DNA of 64,000 nt from Aselliscus stoliczkanus (GCA_033961575.1 CM066735.1:37591501-37655500), one strand, 5' to 3'; shown: positions 28,101-43,100, numbered from the stretch's first letter. Translations and numbers: made by a program. The notes: a model not told the origin generated them from the letters alone.

Positions 28101-31100
28101 ACAAAAAGACAGCAACTTGTCTGTTCCCCTTCCCCGATTCCCCAACGCTGTTCCCCTCCGCCAATTCCCCAATAAAATCTTTAAAAAAAAAAAAATAAAT
28201 AAAAAGGCATATTAAAATGAGATTATAGTGATTCAGTAAATATCCTGGGCCTATTGATCTTTCCAGTATTTTTTTCGTAATTCCATTTCTTTAAGTTACA
28301 TGTAAAAAAAGTTTTTACAAGTGAAAACACTTGTACTCTCAAGCCAAAGACTTGTGTGGCTCTTTTGAGTTTGTTCATATTATAAAAGCAAACAGTTAAA
28401 ATATATTTTGCTTAATATTATTAGGATGAATGCATGAAATAAAAGTGTTTAGTGTCTTGTCTTTTATTAAGGTGCATTATGTTGGAATTTGATGAGGAAA
28501 TTTAGAAAAAACTGATTAAAAGATCTGAAATAAAAATCTGTAAATATTAGAAGGTATAATGAGATTTGTATTGTGATTTACTATAACATTTGAAAGAAAG
28601 AGCTTATAATACATGATTTCTTACCAAGAAAAATTGCCACTGAATAAATCTGGGCTCCAATACTTTCTGTATCTTCTGAATGAAGAGGGAAACATACTCC
28701 ATTTGTGCCATAGTAGTTTTTGAAAATTTCCTTATTGCTCAATGGAACAAAAGCGACTATAAACCCAATAATCCAAATGAGAATCAGAACTGTGATTGTT
28801 CTGCATTTTCTAGGTCTTAAACATCTAAAAGGATACACAATGCAGATATATTTTTCCAATGTCAGGAATGTTAAAAGTAATACTGATACTTCTGTGGACA
28901 AAATGGCCAATGATCCCACAAGCTGACAATGAATGCTTTCCATCCACAGCTGTGAATGCTTATTGTATTCTCCACGAAACTTGAGGTCAAAGGCTCCAAT
29001 CACAAATAAATATATTCCCATTAGGCAGTCGGCACCTACAGGAATTAGTAAATTTCACACATTTAGAGAAATAAATAGGTATAATGAAATTATCGATAAG
29101 CAGTAATATCTTTACTATTAGCAAAAAAAAAAAAATGCCAAGTTTGTTCTATCTTGGGGGAGAGCTAGTTTTTATTCTAAGAATTCATTTAGAGTAAGGA
29201 CTTCAACTCTCTTAGAGAACCACTCTTCTAGTGCCCTCTACAGCTAAACTGTAATCACTTTTCTGTTTACCTCTAATAGGCAAGTCTGTAAGAGCAGGGA
29301 AATGGTTTGTTTTGTTTTCCATTCTAGTCCCATCACCTAGAAGTGTTGAATAAATATATAAAATACAATTATGTTGAGTATTTGATTAGAGACCAAGATT
29401 AGTTGTTACTATTTAGTTCACCTCTTCCACTGAAATTCTCCCAGCTTAATAAACTAAGGACATCATCCAAAATCCCAGATGAACGAATTTAGCAGTTGCT
29501 GTGATAGAGTAATGATTCTGAATTTTGAGGCCCATAATGTAGAAGACATGAGTAATTATGAAGTGCTTTGCATTCAGTACAATTTGGGGGGGGCACTTAA
29601 ATTATTTACTCAGATCTGTTCTCTGTGATTCTCACTTCCCATTTTTACATCTTTGTCTCATTTTAGGATCTCGAGCATCTGCACAAAGTTCCTAAAATCA
29701 CATCACTGTATAAATCATAAGACTGATCCTAATCCTTAAACACTGAAGTTATATTCAAACTTCCACCAGGGAAATTGAGCATACTCAAAATTTTCTAACA
29801 ATACAAAGTAGTAAACAATTTCTGAGTTCTGTTTCTTACATAGTTTGCAAGGCAAAAAAGCCCCAACTAGACATTGTTAGGCTTTGCATTAGGGTCAGGT
29901 AGAGATATGGGGCAGCACACTTCAAAAAGGAGGAAATCCTGTAGACTGATGCTCTCTTAAGGAGTATGTATAAATTATAGGCCACTTTTCTTACACTATA
30001 AACACCCTGACGACTAATTTCTTGCTTATTTTTCTTTGTAGTCTTCACTTAACATAATACCTTGCAATCACGTTTCAAAAACTTTATATGGCCTAAAAAC
30101 ATTTTCTTCAATATTTCAAATTATGAATGGAAAAGATTCTAGTAGCTCAGGGACTAGAAAAACAACTATCTGTTAACACAGTATCTATGAACTGGACATG
30201 CAAACAAAAAATTAAACACAGGGCCTGCCGAGTGGCACATTGGTTAAGAACTGGCTTGGAACGTCAGTGGCCCCGGTTCGGATCCCACATATGAGGGCTA
30301 GTGACACTGCCCTCTACAGCTAATGACAGCTCCATCTGGAGCTGGGTTGTGCGAGCCCCAGCAATGGTGTAGGCTGCAGCCCCTGCTGCAGTGGGCTGCC
30401 ATGGGCTACAGTGAGTGGCTGGCAGCCAGCATGTGCTGCCAATAGCCGCGGTGAGTGACCATCCAGAGGCCGGCGACCGATCTGCCTCATCCAGGAAGAG
30501 TGCAATGACGATACCAACATGGGCCAGTGAAGCAACGTCCTCCACAACTAGATTGAAGAACAAAAAAGACAGCAACTTGTCTGTTCTCCTCCCCCAATTC
30601 CCCAACGCTGTTCCCCTCCCTCAATTCCCCAGATAAAATCTTAAAAAAATAAAGTAAATATAGCTCTTTATGTAAAAATGTGACCATAAAAGGTTTTATT
30701 CATAGTAAAAGACTTTATATATTTGTTTGCTTTCATACTATGCCTCCAGAGAAGAAAACTAATAAATGAGTGCCTCTTTATGGGACAAAACTAATGAATG
30801 AAAGCTTCATTAATCTGTCGAAGTTGACTGAGTTTTCTTGTTTTGAAAACTTATTTTCTTTCTATAACTAGAGTAATTTTATTTTCATAGTATTAACTGT
30901 GAAAACAACATATAAGCAAAGAGGAGAAAAATGTAAAAATCTAATAATTCTACTTTGTTCACTTATTTTCTAATAGCAATGCTTTTTTATATTCCAAAAC
31001 TATAATTCCTCTTCAACCAGGAAATACTCACAGCAGAGGGACATGATTGACATGGCATGCAGCTTGTTCTCCGATCTGATGTAAGGTCGCATACAAATAA

Positions 31101-34100
31101 CAAAGATGTTTCCAAAGCATGTAACTGAAGACACAACCCAGACGAACACTCTCTGAATGATGTTTGCCAAGAGATTCTCTAGAGACGAGATTCCATCAGT
31201 GTTTGGCTTACAACTGCGGACGTGGGGTGCATAGCCACAATACTGGAATTTCTTAAAATAGCTAAGGTACAAAAAGAAGGCAAAATGAGATTTTAAATTA
31301 AATTCAGTGTCATTATGTATTAGTATTTACTTTCTACATTTTCTCAGTAGAAGGAAAATGTCTTAACATGAGACTCAGAGGAATGTGAAATGTTATGGGT
31401 TCTGAAGCTTTAAACTTCAGTTTAATTCTCATTAACTTGATTTTACTTCGTAAAATAATCTGTGGGCGAGAGCAGCAAATAGGTATAATGAATCCCCAAG
31501 TGATAGATATGTCTGAGAATATAAAGAACCTGTTGGCATGTGATCAAGAGAATCAGATAAGGAAACTTTCATGGGGTTTTTAGTGTTTAGTCCATGTAAA
31601 TGCACTGGTTACATCACTCCTACTATGGCTGCAACTGGTCTTTCTTGTTGACCCTCAGGGGAAGAGACAGCTAAGTAAGTGCTTTCTCCTCTGGACTTTC
31701 ATGGCTTCTCTATTACAGAAGTTATGTCATCTATGGCTACTTGCTAGCATGCCTATCTCTCACACTAGATTTTGGTACATAACAAGGTGTTCAATAATAT
31801 TTGTTGAGTGAAGTTTTTCATCAACACAGACAACCCTTGTTGATAAAGACACCACCTGGATAATCAGTAATTACTACTGTGCTACCACCAATACAACACT
31901 GTTTATTGAGCATTTTCTCTGTCTCAGGAATAAATTCTATCAGCTCCATGAGGTAGGTATTCGTATCACCAGGAGGAGATGGATCTTCAAGGAAGGCAAA
32001 TTATTTGCCAGGAAATTTTCAAATAAATACTGAAATTGGGATTCAAATTAAATCTATTTTCCTCTAAAGCCATGTACTCTGGCAAAAAATGTAAATGATC
32101 TTTAGAGTATAAAGTATTGCAAGATAAAAGCTTGACAACTGCAGTATACTGTCCTGTGGTTTAACTCTTGTTGTCTGATGCCTAGATCTGCCATGGTTTC
32201 TGCCCAATTCAAGTCTGTTCCTTGCGTTGTTTCTTGAATTTTGTGAGCTACACGATTTTCTTGCAATAAACTCTGTTTTGCTTAATTTAGCCCGAGTGTT
32301 TTATGCTGCGTGCAACCAAGGAAACTTACAAGCATTCCCTCTGACAAATCATGGAAAACAAAACCAGAGTGTCCTGTGTTTGATTTAAATGTAAGCAAGA
32401 TTATAGAGTGGTGGTGGCTGACATGACACTCTCTAAATGATTGAGAATTAATTACCCAGGCAAAGAGATCATTTTAATATCTGTTACAAGATTACATCCA
32501 ATTAATGAAAATGTCTTTAAATCATGGAATCCATGGTGCAATGAGACATGTTGTTGGAATAAAATATTTTTCAAAGTTTACCGCTGTATCTGTACACACT
32601 TGTTCCAATCATGCTCTGACACTGAGGACTTCTCCCTCCTCTCCCCCATTTATAGAAATTCTTTATTTATAGTTATTTTATGTTACTTTTATAAATTCCT
32701 ACTTCTTCATCAGGTAGCACTTATACCATTTGTGCAAATTACCAGCTCTTAGGCAAACGTTAATAGCTATGAATGGTATGAGAGCTAAGGAGATATTAAT
32801 AAGATGGAGAGGGTTCCACTCTGATATTCAAAACTCTCTTTTGATTCTACCACACCATGGAAAACTACATATCACCCCGCTCAATATCAACACTGTAAGG
32901 GTTAATTATTATTTAGGCAAGTTAGTCAGTAGAAATGTTAATAGGCTGGATGCACTGGCTATGCGTGTATTAGCACAAAACACGTGGAAACATAAAAGAT
33001 TAAAATCAAGGCAAAGAACAAGAAAAACACCTGCTTACATGTGAGAGAGATTCATAAGAGGTCTGAACATCCTTTGTTGGATATTTGAAATTTCAATTCC
33101 TTCTAAGCTGCTAAAAATATCAAATTAATCATCAGAATAACATATGTTACACAGTGTATATAATAAAATGAGTTTTTGTGAAAGACAATTTAATAAAATG
33201 CTGTTAGTTAACACTCACTCTGAACCAAAAATTCATATTCAGTCTGCCCTAGGAACTTCCCCAACTCCTCTTTGTTTCTATTTGTACACATATGTCTCCC
33301 TTATTTGAATTTTTTGGATCCACATAGATCATAGCACAATGCCTTGTGCATTGGAGCTACTCAATAAATATTTGTAGGATAAATGAACAATCATTATCTT
33401 TAAAACAATATTACATTGGCAGAGAAGTTTTAGATTTTTTGAATTTTTTCTAATAATTTTTAAGTAAATTTTAAAAATAAAATGCTATTTTACTGAGGGA
33501 ACACTTAAATGAACTGAAGCTTATCTTTTAAGGCAAGTCTTAGACCTTAACAGAGTTGGTTTGTTTTTTTTTTTTGGTACAAGTAATGATTTATATAATC
33601 TGGAATATTACATTTTGAGATAAATATGGCTATATAAATTCTTAAAAACTCAACGCTAATGGAGGAATGAATAGGCATAGATGTCTTCAAAGGATCAAAG
33701 CAAACAATCCAATATAACTTCCTGGTGATTATAGAAAAATGTAAAATGATTCTTCATTATCTAATTTTTAGTTTATAACTATATAAGATAAAACTAATAG
33801 TTTATCTGTTTGTTTATAGTCCAGCAAGCACTCATCTTACGTGGTTTTGTGGCGCTTAACTAATATCCTGGAAATACAATTTCTCATTTGAAAGATTCTA
33901 TTAATCTTATTTTACAGAATTTATTAGCTATTAGTATATAAATAACAATTTCATCATAAAATTATCTGCATAAGTGTATACTTACAGGGAGTTGAGTTTA
34001 ATAAGATAATCAAATTGATTTGCTGGAATTTTCTGGATTGGATTATAGGAAAGATTCCTGTTTTTATATAAAAAAAAAAAAGGCAGCAATAGGTCATTTC

Positions 34101-37100
34101 TAGAAACTGCTCGAGTAAAGAGAAAATTTATCTCCTGATTTTGGGTTACTTTTAAACTTTAACAAAAAAAGTACAGTAATAGCATTTCCCTCATAGGGTT
34201 CATTGGACATTTAAATTAATTAATGGAGATAAGAAAAACACTTAGAACAGTGCCTGGCCCTTAGTAAGTACTCTATGATTGTGCCAGTGAGAGAGAGAGA
34301 GTTGAGACAACTTGAGCATGAAGGTGAAGTTGTCAAGAAATGGCTCCCACTGGAGAAGTGGTACAGTACCCAGAGAGAAACCACACGCACTTCACATTTT
34401 TGACTAAGATAAGATGTGTGTTAAATAAAAGAAAAATAATCTAATTTGGTCAAAAGTGGAATTAATAGAATCACAGTGAATACTTTTTACATAAATCATA
34501 TGTCAAAGAGTGGCATATTGTAGTAGCCATTTTTGAGACATAAAATGAAAAATAAAAGCCTATAGCTAGGAACAAAGAGGTAGATTACAGTGACAGTCTA
34601 GCAAAATTTAAATGTAGAAAATTTCAGAATTTTTGTAAAACAACACCTTAAAACAAGAATCATTGATTAAAGAGAGCTTCTCAGGGCAAGTTCTCCTTTT
34701 AAGAAATTTATTCTAGATTAGACCATTAGTTAGGTGGGGGAGGGGGATGCTGATGGGAGATGGTGATTACAGAAAGAAGGAAAGAGAGGAAGGATGACAG
34801 TGGAAAATGAGTTATATAAAAGAAACAAGTCTAGAAATAGAAGGAAACTATATTAATATAATAAAGGCCATACATGAAAGCCCACAGTCTTTCAGTGGTC
34901 AAAGGTTGAAAGCTTTTTCTCTAAAGTCAGAAATAAGGATTCTGCTTTCATCACCTCTATTCCACATAGTACTGGAAGTCATAGCCAGACAATTAGGCAA
35001 GAAAAAGAAATAAAAGACATCCAAATTGGAAAGGGAGAAGTAAAATTATTTCTGTTCACAGATAACATGATCTTATGTGTAGAAAACTCTAAAGATTTCA
35101 TACACACACAAAATAAAACTGTTTGAACTAATAAGTTCAGCAAAGTTCCTTAATACAAAACCAATGTACAAAAATCAAATGCATATTTATATGTTAACAA
35201 TGAATAATCCAAAAATTAAGTTAGGAAAATAATTTCATTTATAATACCACCAAAAGGATAAAATACTCAGGAATAAACTGAATAAAGCCAAAAGGCTTGT
35301 ATTTTGAGAACAAAATGTTGCTGAAAGAAATTAAAGAGGACACCAATAAATGGAAAGACATTCTGTGCTTATGAATTGAAAGACTTAACATTGCAAAGAT
35401 GTCATTACTTCCAAAAATAATCTACAGATTCAGTGCAATCTCTGTCAAAACCCCAATATATCATTGCAGAAATAGAAAAATCTATCCTAACATTCATATG
35501 GAATCTCAAGGGAGTTTGAATAGCTAAAACAATCTTTAAAAAGAACAACAAAGTTGGAGGTCTCACACTTCCTGATTTCAAAACGTACTACAATACAAAG
35601 GTACAGTAATCCAAATGTGTCACTGGCATAAAGATGGACATATAGACCAATGGAATAGGAGAGAGTCCAGAGATAAACTTTTGTATAAATGGTCAAGTGA
35701 TTTCAACAAAGATGCCAAGATGTTCAATGGGGAAAGGGCAGTCTTTTCAACAAACAATGCAGGGAAGAAAACTAGATAGATATCCACATGCAAAAAAATG
35801 TACATAGATCATCAGTTTACACCATTTACAAAATTATTGGGTTGTCGGAAAAGTCATGACGCACTTTTGCAATGAAAAATATAGAAAAAATACGTCATGA
35901 CTTTTCTGACAACCTAATAACTCAAAAAATGGATCAGACACCCAAATAAAAGCTAAAACTATAATAAAACTATTAGGCAAAAATATAGGGGAAAAGCTTC
36001 ATGACATTGGATTAGACAATGATTTCTTGTATATGACACCAAAAGCACAGGGAACAAGAGAAAAGGTAGAAAAATTGAACTATATGTAACTAAAAACTTC
36101 TGTGCATCAAAGGATATTATCAACACAGTGAAAAGGCAACCTACAGAATGGGAGAAAATATTTGCAAATCATATCTGAAAAGGACTTAATATCTAAAATT
36201 TATAGAGAACTCCTACAATTCAATAGTAACAACAACAAAAACAATTAAAAAATGGGTAAAACTCTTAAATAAATGTTCTGCCAAGAAGATATGCAAGAGG
36301 CCAATAAGCACATGAAAAGATGTTCAATGTCATTAATCATTAGGAAAATGCAAATCAAAACCATAATGAGATGCCATTTTATATCCATTAGGGTAGCTAT
36401 TATCAACAAAATAGAACTTTGAGGGGTAAAATGTATAACTATTGCACTGTGTTGTACACCTGAAACTAATTAAAAATAAATAAAAAAACAAAACAAAACC
36501 AAAACAAACAAACAAAAAAAGAGCTAAATAATTGTATGTGATACAACAGTCCAACCATCCCCTCATTAACACATATGATCGCACAGAAATTCTCACACAG
36601 ATCCATGTGGTAGCATGTATGTTATTATACACAATAGTATTATTTGTGTTAGCAGGGAGTTAACGGCAACATGTGAATGTCCATCATAATGTGGATCAAT
36701 AAATAAATTGTATTGAAAGCCAAAAAAAAAAGCATAATTGAAGATGTGGACAAATTGGAACCTTTGTGCACTGTAAGTGGGAATATAAAATGGTGTAGCT
36801 GCTATGAAAAACAAAATGGTGTTTTCTTGAAAAATTAAAAATAGAATTACTATATGATCCAGCAATTGCATTTCTGAGCTATACACTGAAAAGAATTGAA
36901 AGCAAGGTTTCGAATTGATATTTTTATACCTATGTTCATAGAAGCATTACTCACAATAGCTAAAAGGTGGAAACAACCCAAGTGTCCATCAGTGGATAAA
37001 CACAATGCAATATATACACACAATGGATTTTATTCTGAACAATAGTATTAATTTATTAATTATAAAATTAAATAAATATAATTAATGAATTAATATTATT

Positions 37101-40100
37101 GCTCAGAATAACAATATTCAGAGACTCTGACACATGCTACAACATGGAGGAACCTTGAAAACATTATGCTAAGATAAATAAGCCAGTCACAAAAGGACAA
37201 ATATTGAATGATTCCACCTATATGGGATACCTAGGGTGGTCAAATTCAGAGAGACAGAACATAGAGTGGTGGATGTAAGTGTGTGTGTGGGAGATGGAGG
37301 AGTACTGTTTAGCAGATATGGCATTTCAGTTCGGAAAGATAAAAAAGTCTAGAGACAGATGGTGATGATGGTTACACAACAATATGAATGTACTTAATAC
37401 CACTAAGCTGAACACTTAAAAAAAGAATTAAAATGGTAAATTTTATGTTGCATACATTTTACCATAATTTAAAACATAAAAGAAATTTAAAAATAAAGAA
37501 ATGAAGTGAAAAATTAATATCAGTCTTACAATTTTGAGAGCTCCTTCAGATTCTTAAATACATGCGGTGAAAGATTTTCAATCTTATTACTTCCTAAATC
37601 CCTGGGGAAATAATTGCAAACAGGTCATATTATTTTCTTAAGACTTTATTGTTCTGTAATTTACTAGGAAACCATTATACCACTTTAACAATGCTATTAA
37701 TAAGTTATACTACCAGATGTCTAAAAGTTTTAAAAAACGGAATAAAATCAGAAAAGATAAAAATATTTTATCCCATTTTATCACTCCCTCACAGACAAAT
37801 ACAAATACTTGATGGTATCTGATCTGGTTCTAATAGGTACAATTTTCTAATTCAGTTAATATATGTATTGTGCCCATTCTTTTCCTCCCTCCCTCCCTTT
37901 TTCCCTTCCTTTCTTTCTTCCATGTTGGAGTAGGAATACAGTTTGGAGATTTACGTTTTCTTTTGCTTGGATTTATTATGATTTTAAAATTGAAGTACAC
38001 TATTTATTTATTTATTTATTTATTTATTTTTGAGGGCAGTGTCACTGGCCCTTATATATGGGACCAAACCGGGGCCGCTGGCTTACCAAGCCAACACTTA
38101 ACCACCATGCCACTCGGCCGGCCTCTGAAATACACTATTTTAGGAGCAGGTTTCTTTCACAGCTGATGCATACTGTATCATGCATACTCCTAGGGCATGA
38201 AATACATGCACTTCATCTATTGTTCTACACATATTTTATTCTGACAATCAGCTCCTGTGTGCTTAAGCCACAAAGCTTTGGTTTATCATAGAGTGTTTTA
38301 ATGACCGTTGAAATTGTGTCATTGATTTTTTAAAAGAGTCATTATAAATACCTGATTTAATTAATTTCTCTCTTCCAGTATTGTAGGTTGGGATGTTACC
38401 CATGGCGATGTCTAATGTCTTTATGGATCTAAGAATATCCTCTGATTTCAGAATCGGCAAAGTGAAGTCTTTTTATTTTATGGTTTCTGAATCCTAACTC
38501 TTTAGGAAACTTAAAAGGCAAATTCGCTGTCCCCCTCTAACAGTGGAACAGGGTTGTGTAGGATGTATTTTATTTATGAAACTTACCCTAACTTTATTCT
38601 TTCTCTGCATCTATGTTTCCTTTACCTCACTTTCTTCAAGTATTTATTTTATATTTTTCTTTAATGTACATTTATTATAAGCTATCAAAATTCCTTTTGT
38701 GGTTTGAGGTGTATAGAAATCACACTAGGAAAAGAGATAATAAATATTTCTTAATGTATAAAAGTATATATGTGTAACAAGTATGAACTAAAACAGTAGA
38801 AAGAAAATTTTTGTCGATACATATTTAATCAAACTTACAATTCATGTAGTTTCTGGAGAGGTGCAAAAGCATTTTCCTTTATGTGATTAATTTTGTTTCT
38901 TTTCATTCTCCTGAAAGTAAAAAGAAAAAATACATGGTAGCTTCTTGAGGTAACTGATAAATGAGTTGTTAGAGAGGAGATTAATAGGCTGCAAAACAAA
39001 AGGTAATTACATATAGTGCATTTTTCACATCGAAATATTTTGAAGTAGTATGATAAATTACCCAATCTAATTTTGACTTTAAATTTCCCAAATCTTTTAA
39101 TGATGATAAAAATGAAGTATTATTCAAATTTTAAAGTGAACTAGGGAAGAGTTTTGCAAGAGAAATAGTAAATTCTCAACTCTTAAGAACAAAGGCTGAA
39201 TATCATATGCACAGGTAGCTGTTTTAGAGTCACTTCTTCAGGTGGTGTAGTATGTCTGTCTAACAAAACACCCCCACATGATATCTACCACTCATTTACA
39301 ATTTGGTGGTTGATGTAATTTAGGGTGGAGTTGCCTAAGGAAGTCTAATCTAAGTTGGACCAATTTAGCTCTCTAGTTTAGGATGTTGAGTTCAACTGTA
39401 ACTTTTGATAGGTCCTTTCTGCATGGCTCTCATGTATACGAAGGTGTGACAATTAAGTAACTTGTTGCAATGACGATGCTAACCTCTTTTGGTATCAGAG
39501 GAATTATTCATTATGAATTTGTACCAACTGGGTAAACAGTTAACCAAGTTTACTATTCGGAAGTGCTGAAAAGACTGTGTGAAAAAGTTAGACAACCTGA
39601 ACTTTTCACCAACAATTCATGGCTCTTGCATTAAGACAACGCACCAGCTCACATGGCATTGTCTTTGAGGGAGGTTTTAGCCAGTAAACAAATAACTGTA
39701 TTGGAACACCCTCCCTATTCACCTGATCTGACTTCTTTCTTTACCTGAAGATAAAGGAAATATTGAAAGGAAGACATTTTGATGACATTCAGGACATCAA
39801 GAATAATACGACAACAGCTCTGATGGCCATTCCAGAAAAAGAGTTGTACAACTGATTTGAAGGGTGGACTAGGTGCTGGTGTTGGTGCATATTTTCCCAA
39901 GGGGAGTACTTCGAAGGTGACCATAGTGATATTCAGCAATGAGGTAAGTAGCACTTTTTCTAGGACGAGTTCACAAACTTAATTGTCTGACCTCGTATGA
40001 GCTAATATAAAGGGCTAACTCACAGAAGAAGGACTTCCAATTCCTTAAACATTGTGCTACATGCTCAGAAATTGGCCTTGTCCCATCCTGAAATATGTAT

Positions 40101-43100
40101 TTCCTCTCAGCACTCCAAACCATTACTACCTTCTCCCAGTATCCCTGGACCAGAAAAGCACAAGCACCTGCCCAGAGGACTCTCATAAGTGATTTCTTCA
40201 TTTAGAGGCTTCTTTAAAAACAAGCACAAGTGGAACAAAAAAAGAGGTTCTAAGTTTTTTTGAATACCTATTTGGTGTTTATTCTTCAGGTGCTATTTGG
40301 TGTTTTTTGGGCCATTAATATGAACCACTTTGCATGACAAATACAGAGCATCCTGCCGCTGAAGACTGCTGAACGCACTGCAGAATTCAGAAAGAGTTTG
40401 AAAAACACTGTTCTGGAAAAATAAACTGCAAATGAGGCAGCTGTGTTTTTATAGGGAGGGAAGCCCCAGTGTCCTTCACTGTCATGGAAGAGACAATGTA
40501 AATTTAAAACAGGCACGAGAGGCATAAGGAGAAATTATACTTAATAACATTCTAAGGTTTATTCTGGTGTCCACAATTACGAGGATATGTACTCAGTGGT
40601 ATAAACATTCTGCAGTGGTTTTTTTTTTTTTCATTTTGATTGTAATTAATTTTCCCCCATGATCTTTGCAGTAATGATTTCCAAAGGGCAAACACTTGTC
40701 ATAGATTACTTTAACTTAGTATTTCGCAGGCTGAGATCCAAGGACAGATTCTCGGTTGTCTATGTGAATCTTTTTCCATTAAAATGGGTATTACTTATGT
40801 TGAGAAAAACATGTCTCAGATAATAGTGTCATTGTGATGATTCATGGGGCTACCCCTAGCTTGCACTTTCATAATTTTGCCCATGTGCTTCGGTTTCAAA
40901 AAACTTCAAGTCAAGGATGAGCATTTGTCATGATTACTATGCATGTTCACGCTAGCTTCTGTCTACATAAACGATTCATTTTGTTTATAAAGAGATATAA
41001 TATTATTTGAAAAGGATTAAACATTACTTACAAAGTAGTTAAACTACTGCAGGAAATAAAAGTCAAATTTCTTAAATTACGGATATGGTTGCCTTCAAAG
41101 TCCCTGAAATATAAAAATAAAAGATGGTAAAGCTAAATTTTTATCATAGACAGGAATAAACTGGTTGAGAATTATTTGCTTTCTAATAAAATCTTTTTTC
41201 ACGTACTGTTTATTTTATATAGAGTCTTTACATGGAGCCACTTACATAATAGCTGAAATAACATTTATATATATATATATTTAATGTTTCTTTTTCTGTG
41301 TTAATAGCAAAAATTGTTTGAGTTACATCTATGTCACATGTTCATATGGGCTCATATGTCATCTTGAGAAATGTGAAGAGAATGAGAGTCAAACTGAAAA
41401 TCTCTGTTATGGTAAGTACCGATTTTTGTTTTGTTTTGTTTTGAGGGCAGTATCACTGGCCCTCACATGTGGGATCCGAACCGGGGCCGCTGGCGTCTCA
41501 AGCCAGCTCTTAACCACCGCGCCACTTGGCCGGCCCGGTAAGTACCGATTTTATTAACAGATTTAGCAGTGAACTGCATTAAACATCTGTCTGGAGTTAC
41601 CAAGAGCATTTCTCTAAGTGCTACCACCCGTTTTTGCTACAGAAGATCCTATTATTGCTACAGAAGCTGCTACTGCCAAACCATATTTAGCGTCTACCTC
41701 CCTTGCCTAAACATTCCCCAGAAAAAATTCTCAATAGCCTTTACCACTGAGAATACCCTTGTTTGCTGTATTATGTTGTCACACAGGCCAGTGCAGAGGG
41801 AGACCCACAGGCTGCCCTTGGCTGTCCACTCTTGAGTTCAGGGAGCTGAATATAGACCTTGCTTGAGCTCCCCATCGATGTGATGCTACATCACCATCAG
41901 GACCCTAGTGTGAGCAGCAATATTTGTCAACAAATTTGGTTTATCAGTTTCTTTTTCATGGTTATCATGAAGGCAAGTCTTTTTATTGCACCTCTTATAT
42001 CTTATTATTAGGTTTATGGTGAAAGTTTATAGAACAAAGTTAGCTAGGGTTAGGGATATACTTTCAAAAGTAAATGCTGGTCCTTAATCTACTCAGTCTA
42101 TCCCAACATTTAGATTACTGGTTCACCATATATCATAGAGCTATAAGAACAACAGTGACTCAAATATAAGAACTGAGGGCCGGCTGAGTGGCGCGGCGGT
42201 TAAGCGCTGGCTTGGGAAGCCAGCGGCCCTGGTTCTGTCCCACATGTGAGGGCCAGTGACACTGCCCTCAAAAAAAAAAAAAGGTATATATAAACTGAAG
42301 TGTGACACAGCTACTAAAATCTGTAAGGGGAACATGAGTGGTATGTTCTGCTAGCTATGCTACATCTGTGATTGTTTTACTTTGGGCTTTGCAATAAAAA
42401 ACTGACGTGGACAAATCAAAGTATATTAGAAAGATCTGGATGTAAGGGGTCTGGAAATCAAGTGAATTGAAGAAAAGGGAGTATTTATACCAGAGAGGAG
42501 CAAAACAAGAGCGATATATTTGAAGTCAGGCCATAGAAGATATAAAGTTTCTATGTTGCATCTGATTGCAAATTTAGATTTCCTGGTTGAAGGACACAAA
42601 ACATTTCAAATTTAAGCTCACAATCTATGGTGTCCAGAGAAGAAGCTTCTTATCACTATAGGTATTTAACAGAGGTGATAAACCACAACTCAAGAGTTGT
42701 GTAGGCAGGATTTCTGTACTACGTGGAATAGTGTATTAAAATCTTAAATCTTGATTCTAGATCACCCTTCTAAAGGAAAATTTCTATTTTACTAAATTGG
42801 AAACTAAGCACTTATCGTACTACTTTTTTTGGTCATTAGGTTTGGCCAAGGCTTTTGGCCTCTCATAATGTGTGTTGTCAGTGACAGACACTATTTCCTT
42901 TTCCTATTTTATTGCTGTTACCACAAATCTTCCACCAGGTGGGGATGCTGTCTTTAACCTCACAAAATATCTTCAGGTCGGCTGATGGTAGCTATTTACA
43001 TAACTTTTTTGGTTTTCTATTAAGCTAGCAAAAATATTTAAGTTAGTATTAATTTATTAATTTGTAAAAATAAAGTAGGAGGCACACATTGAGGCGTCAA

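Larger units (their letters stand above)
25113..28624 (-). other. RXFP1 introns 17 and 16: antisense L1 with nested SINEs, long SINE
   Basis: Intron 17 (25113-27322) carries an antisense L1 3' region (about 25770-26620) split by a SINE (25840-25954) and followed by two SINEs one inside the other (26638-26842). Intron 16 (27542-28624) carries a long family A SINE (27772-28200). The remaining sequence is AT-rich and unassigned. Confidence 0.6.
29036..33985 (-). other. RXFP1 introns 15, 14 and 13
   Basis: Intron 15 (29036-31031) holds an L2-like tail near 29280-29360 and a long SINE (30221-30660). Intron 14 (31262-33038) holds L2-like words (31750-31815), an antisense MIR-like stretch (31890-32090) and a possible old LTR end near 32160-32330 (CAATAAACTCTGTTTTGCTT); the last is uncertain. 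Intron 13 (33111-33985) has an L2-like tail at 33290-33390. Confidence 0.5.
37602..41031 (-). other. RXFP1 introns 11 and 10
   Basis: Intron 11 (37602-38838) has a CT-rich tract (37885-37922) and a short SINE with a long TTTA tail (38002-38124). Intron 10 (38911-41031) has the mariner relic (39439-39995). 40000-40980 contains nothing I can name. Confidence 0.55.

Noticed and set aside
34807..35100. Active L1 reverse transcriptase
   Set aside because: The frame is broken and the catalytic motif reads FTDN; a dead 5'-truncated copy.
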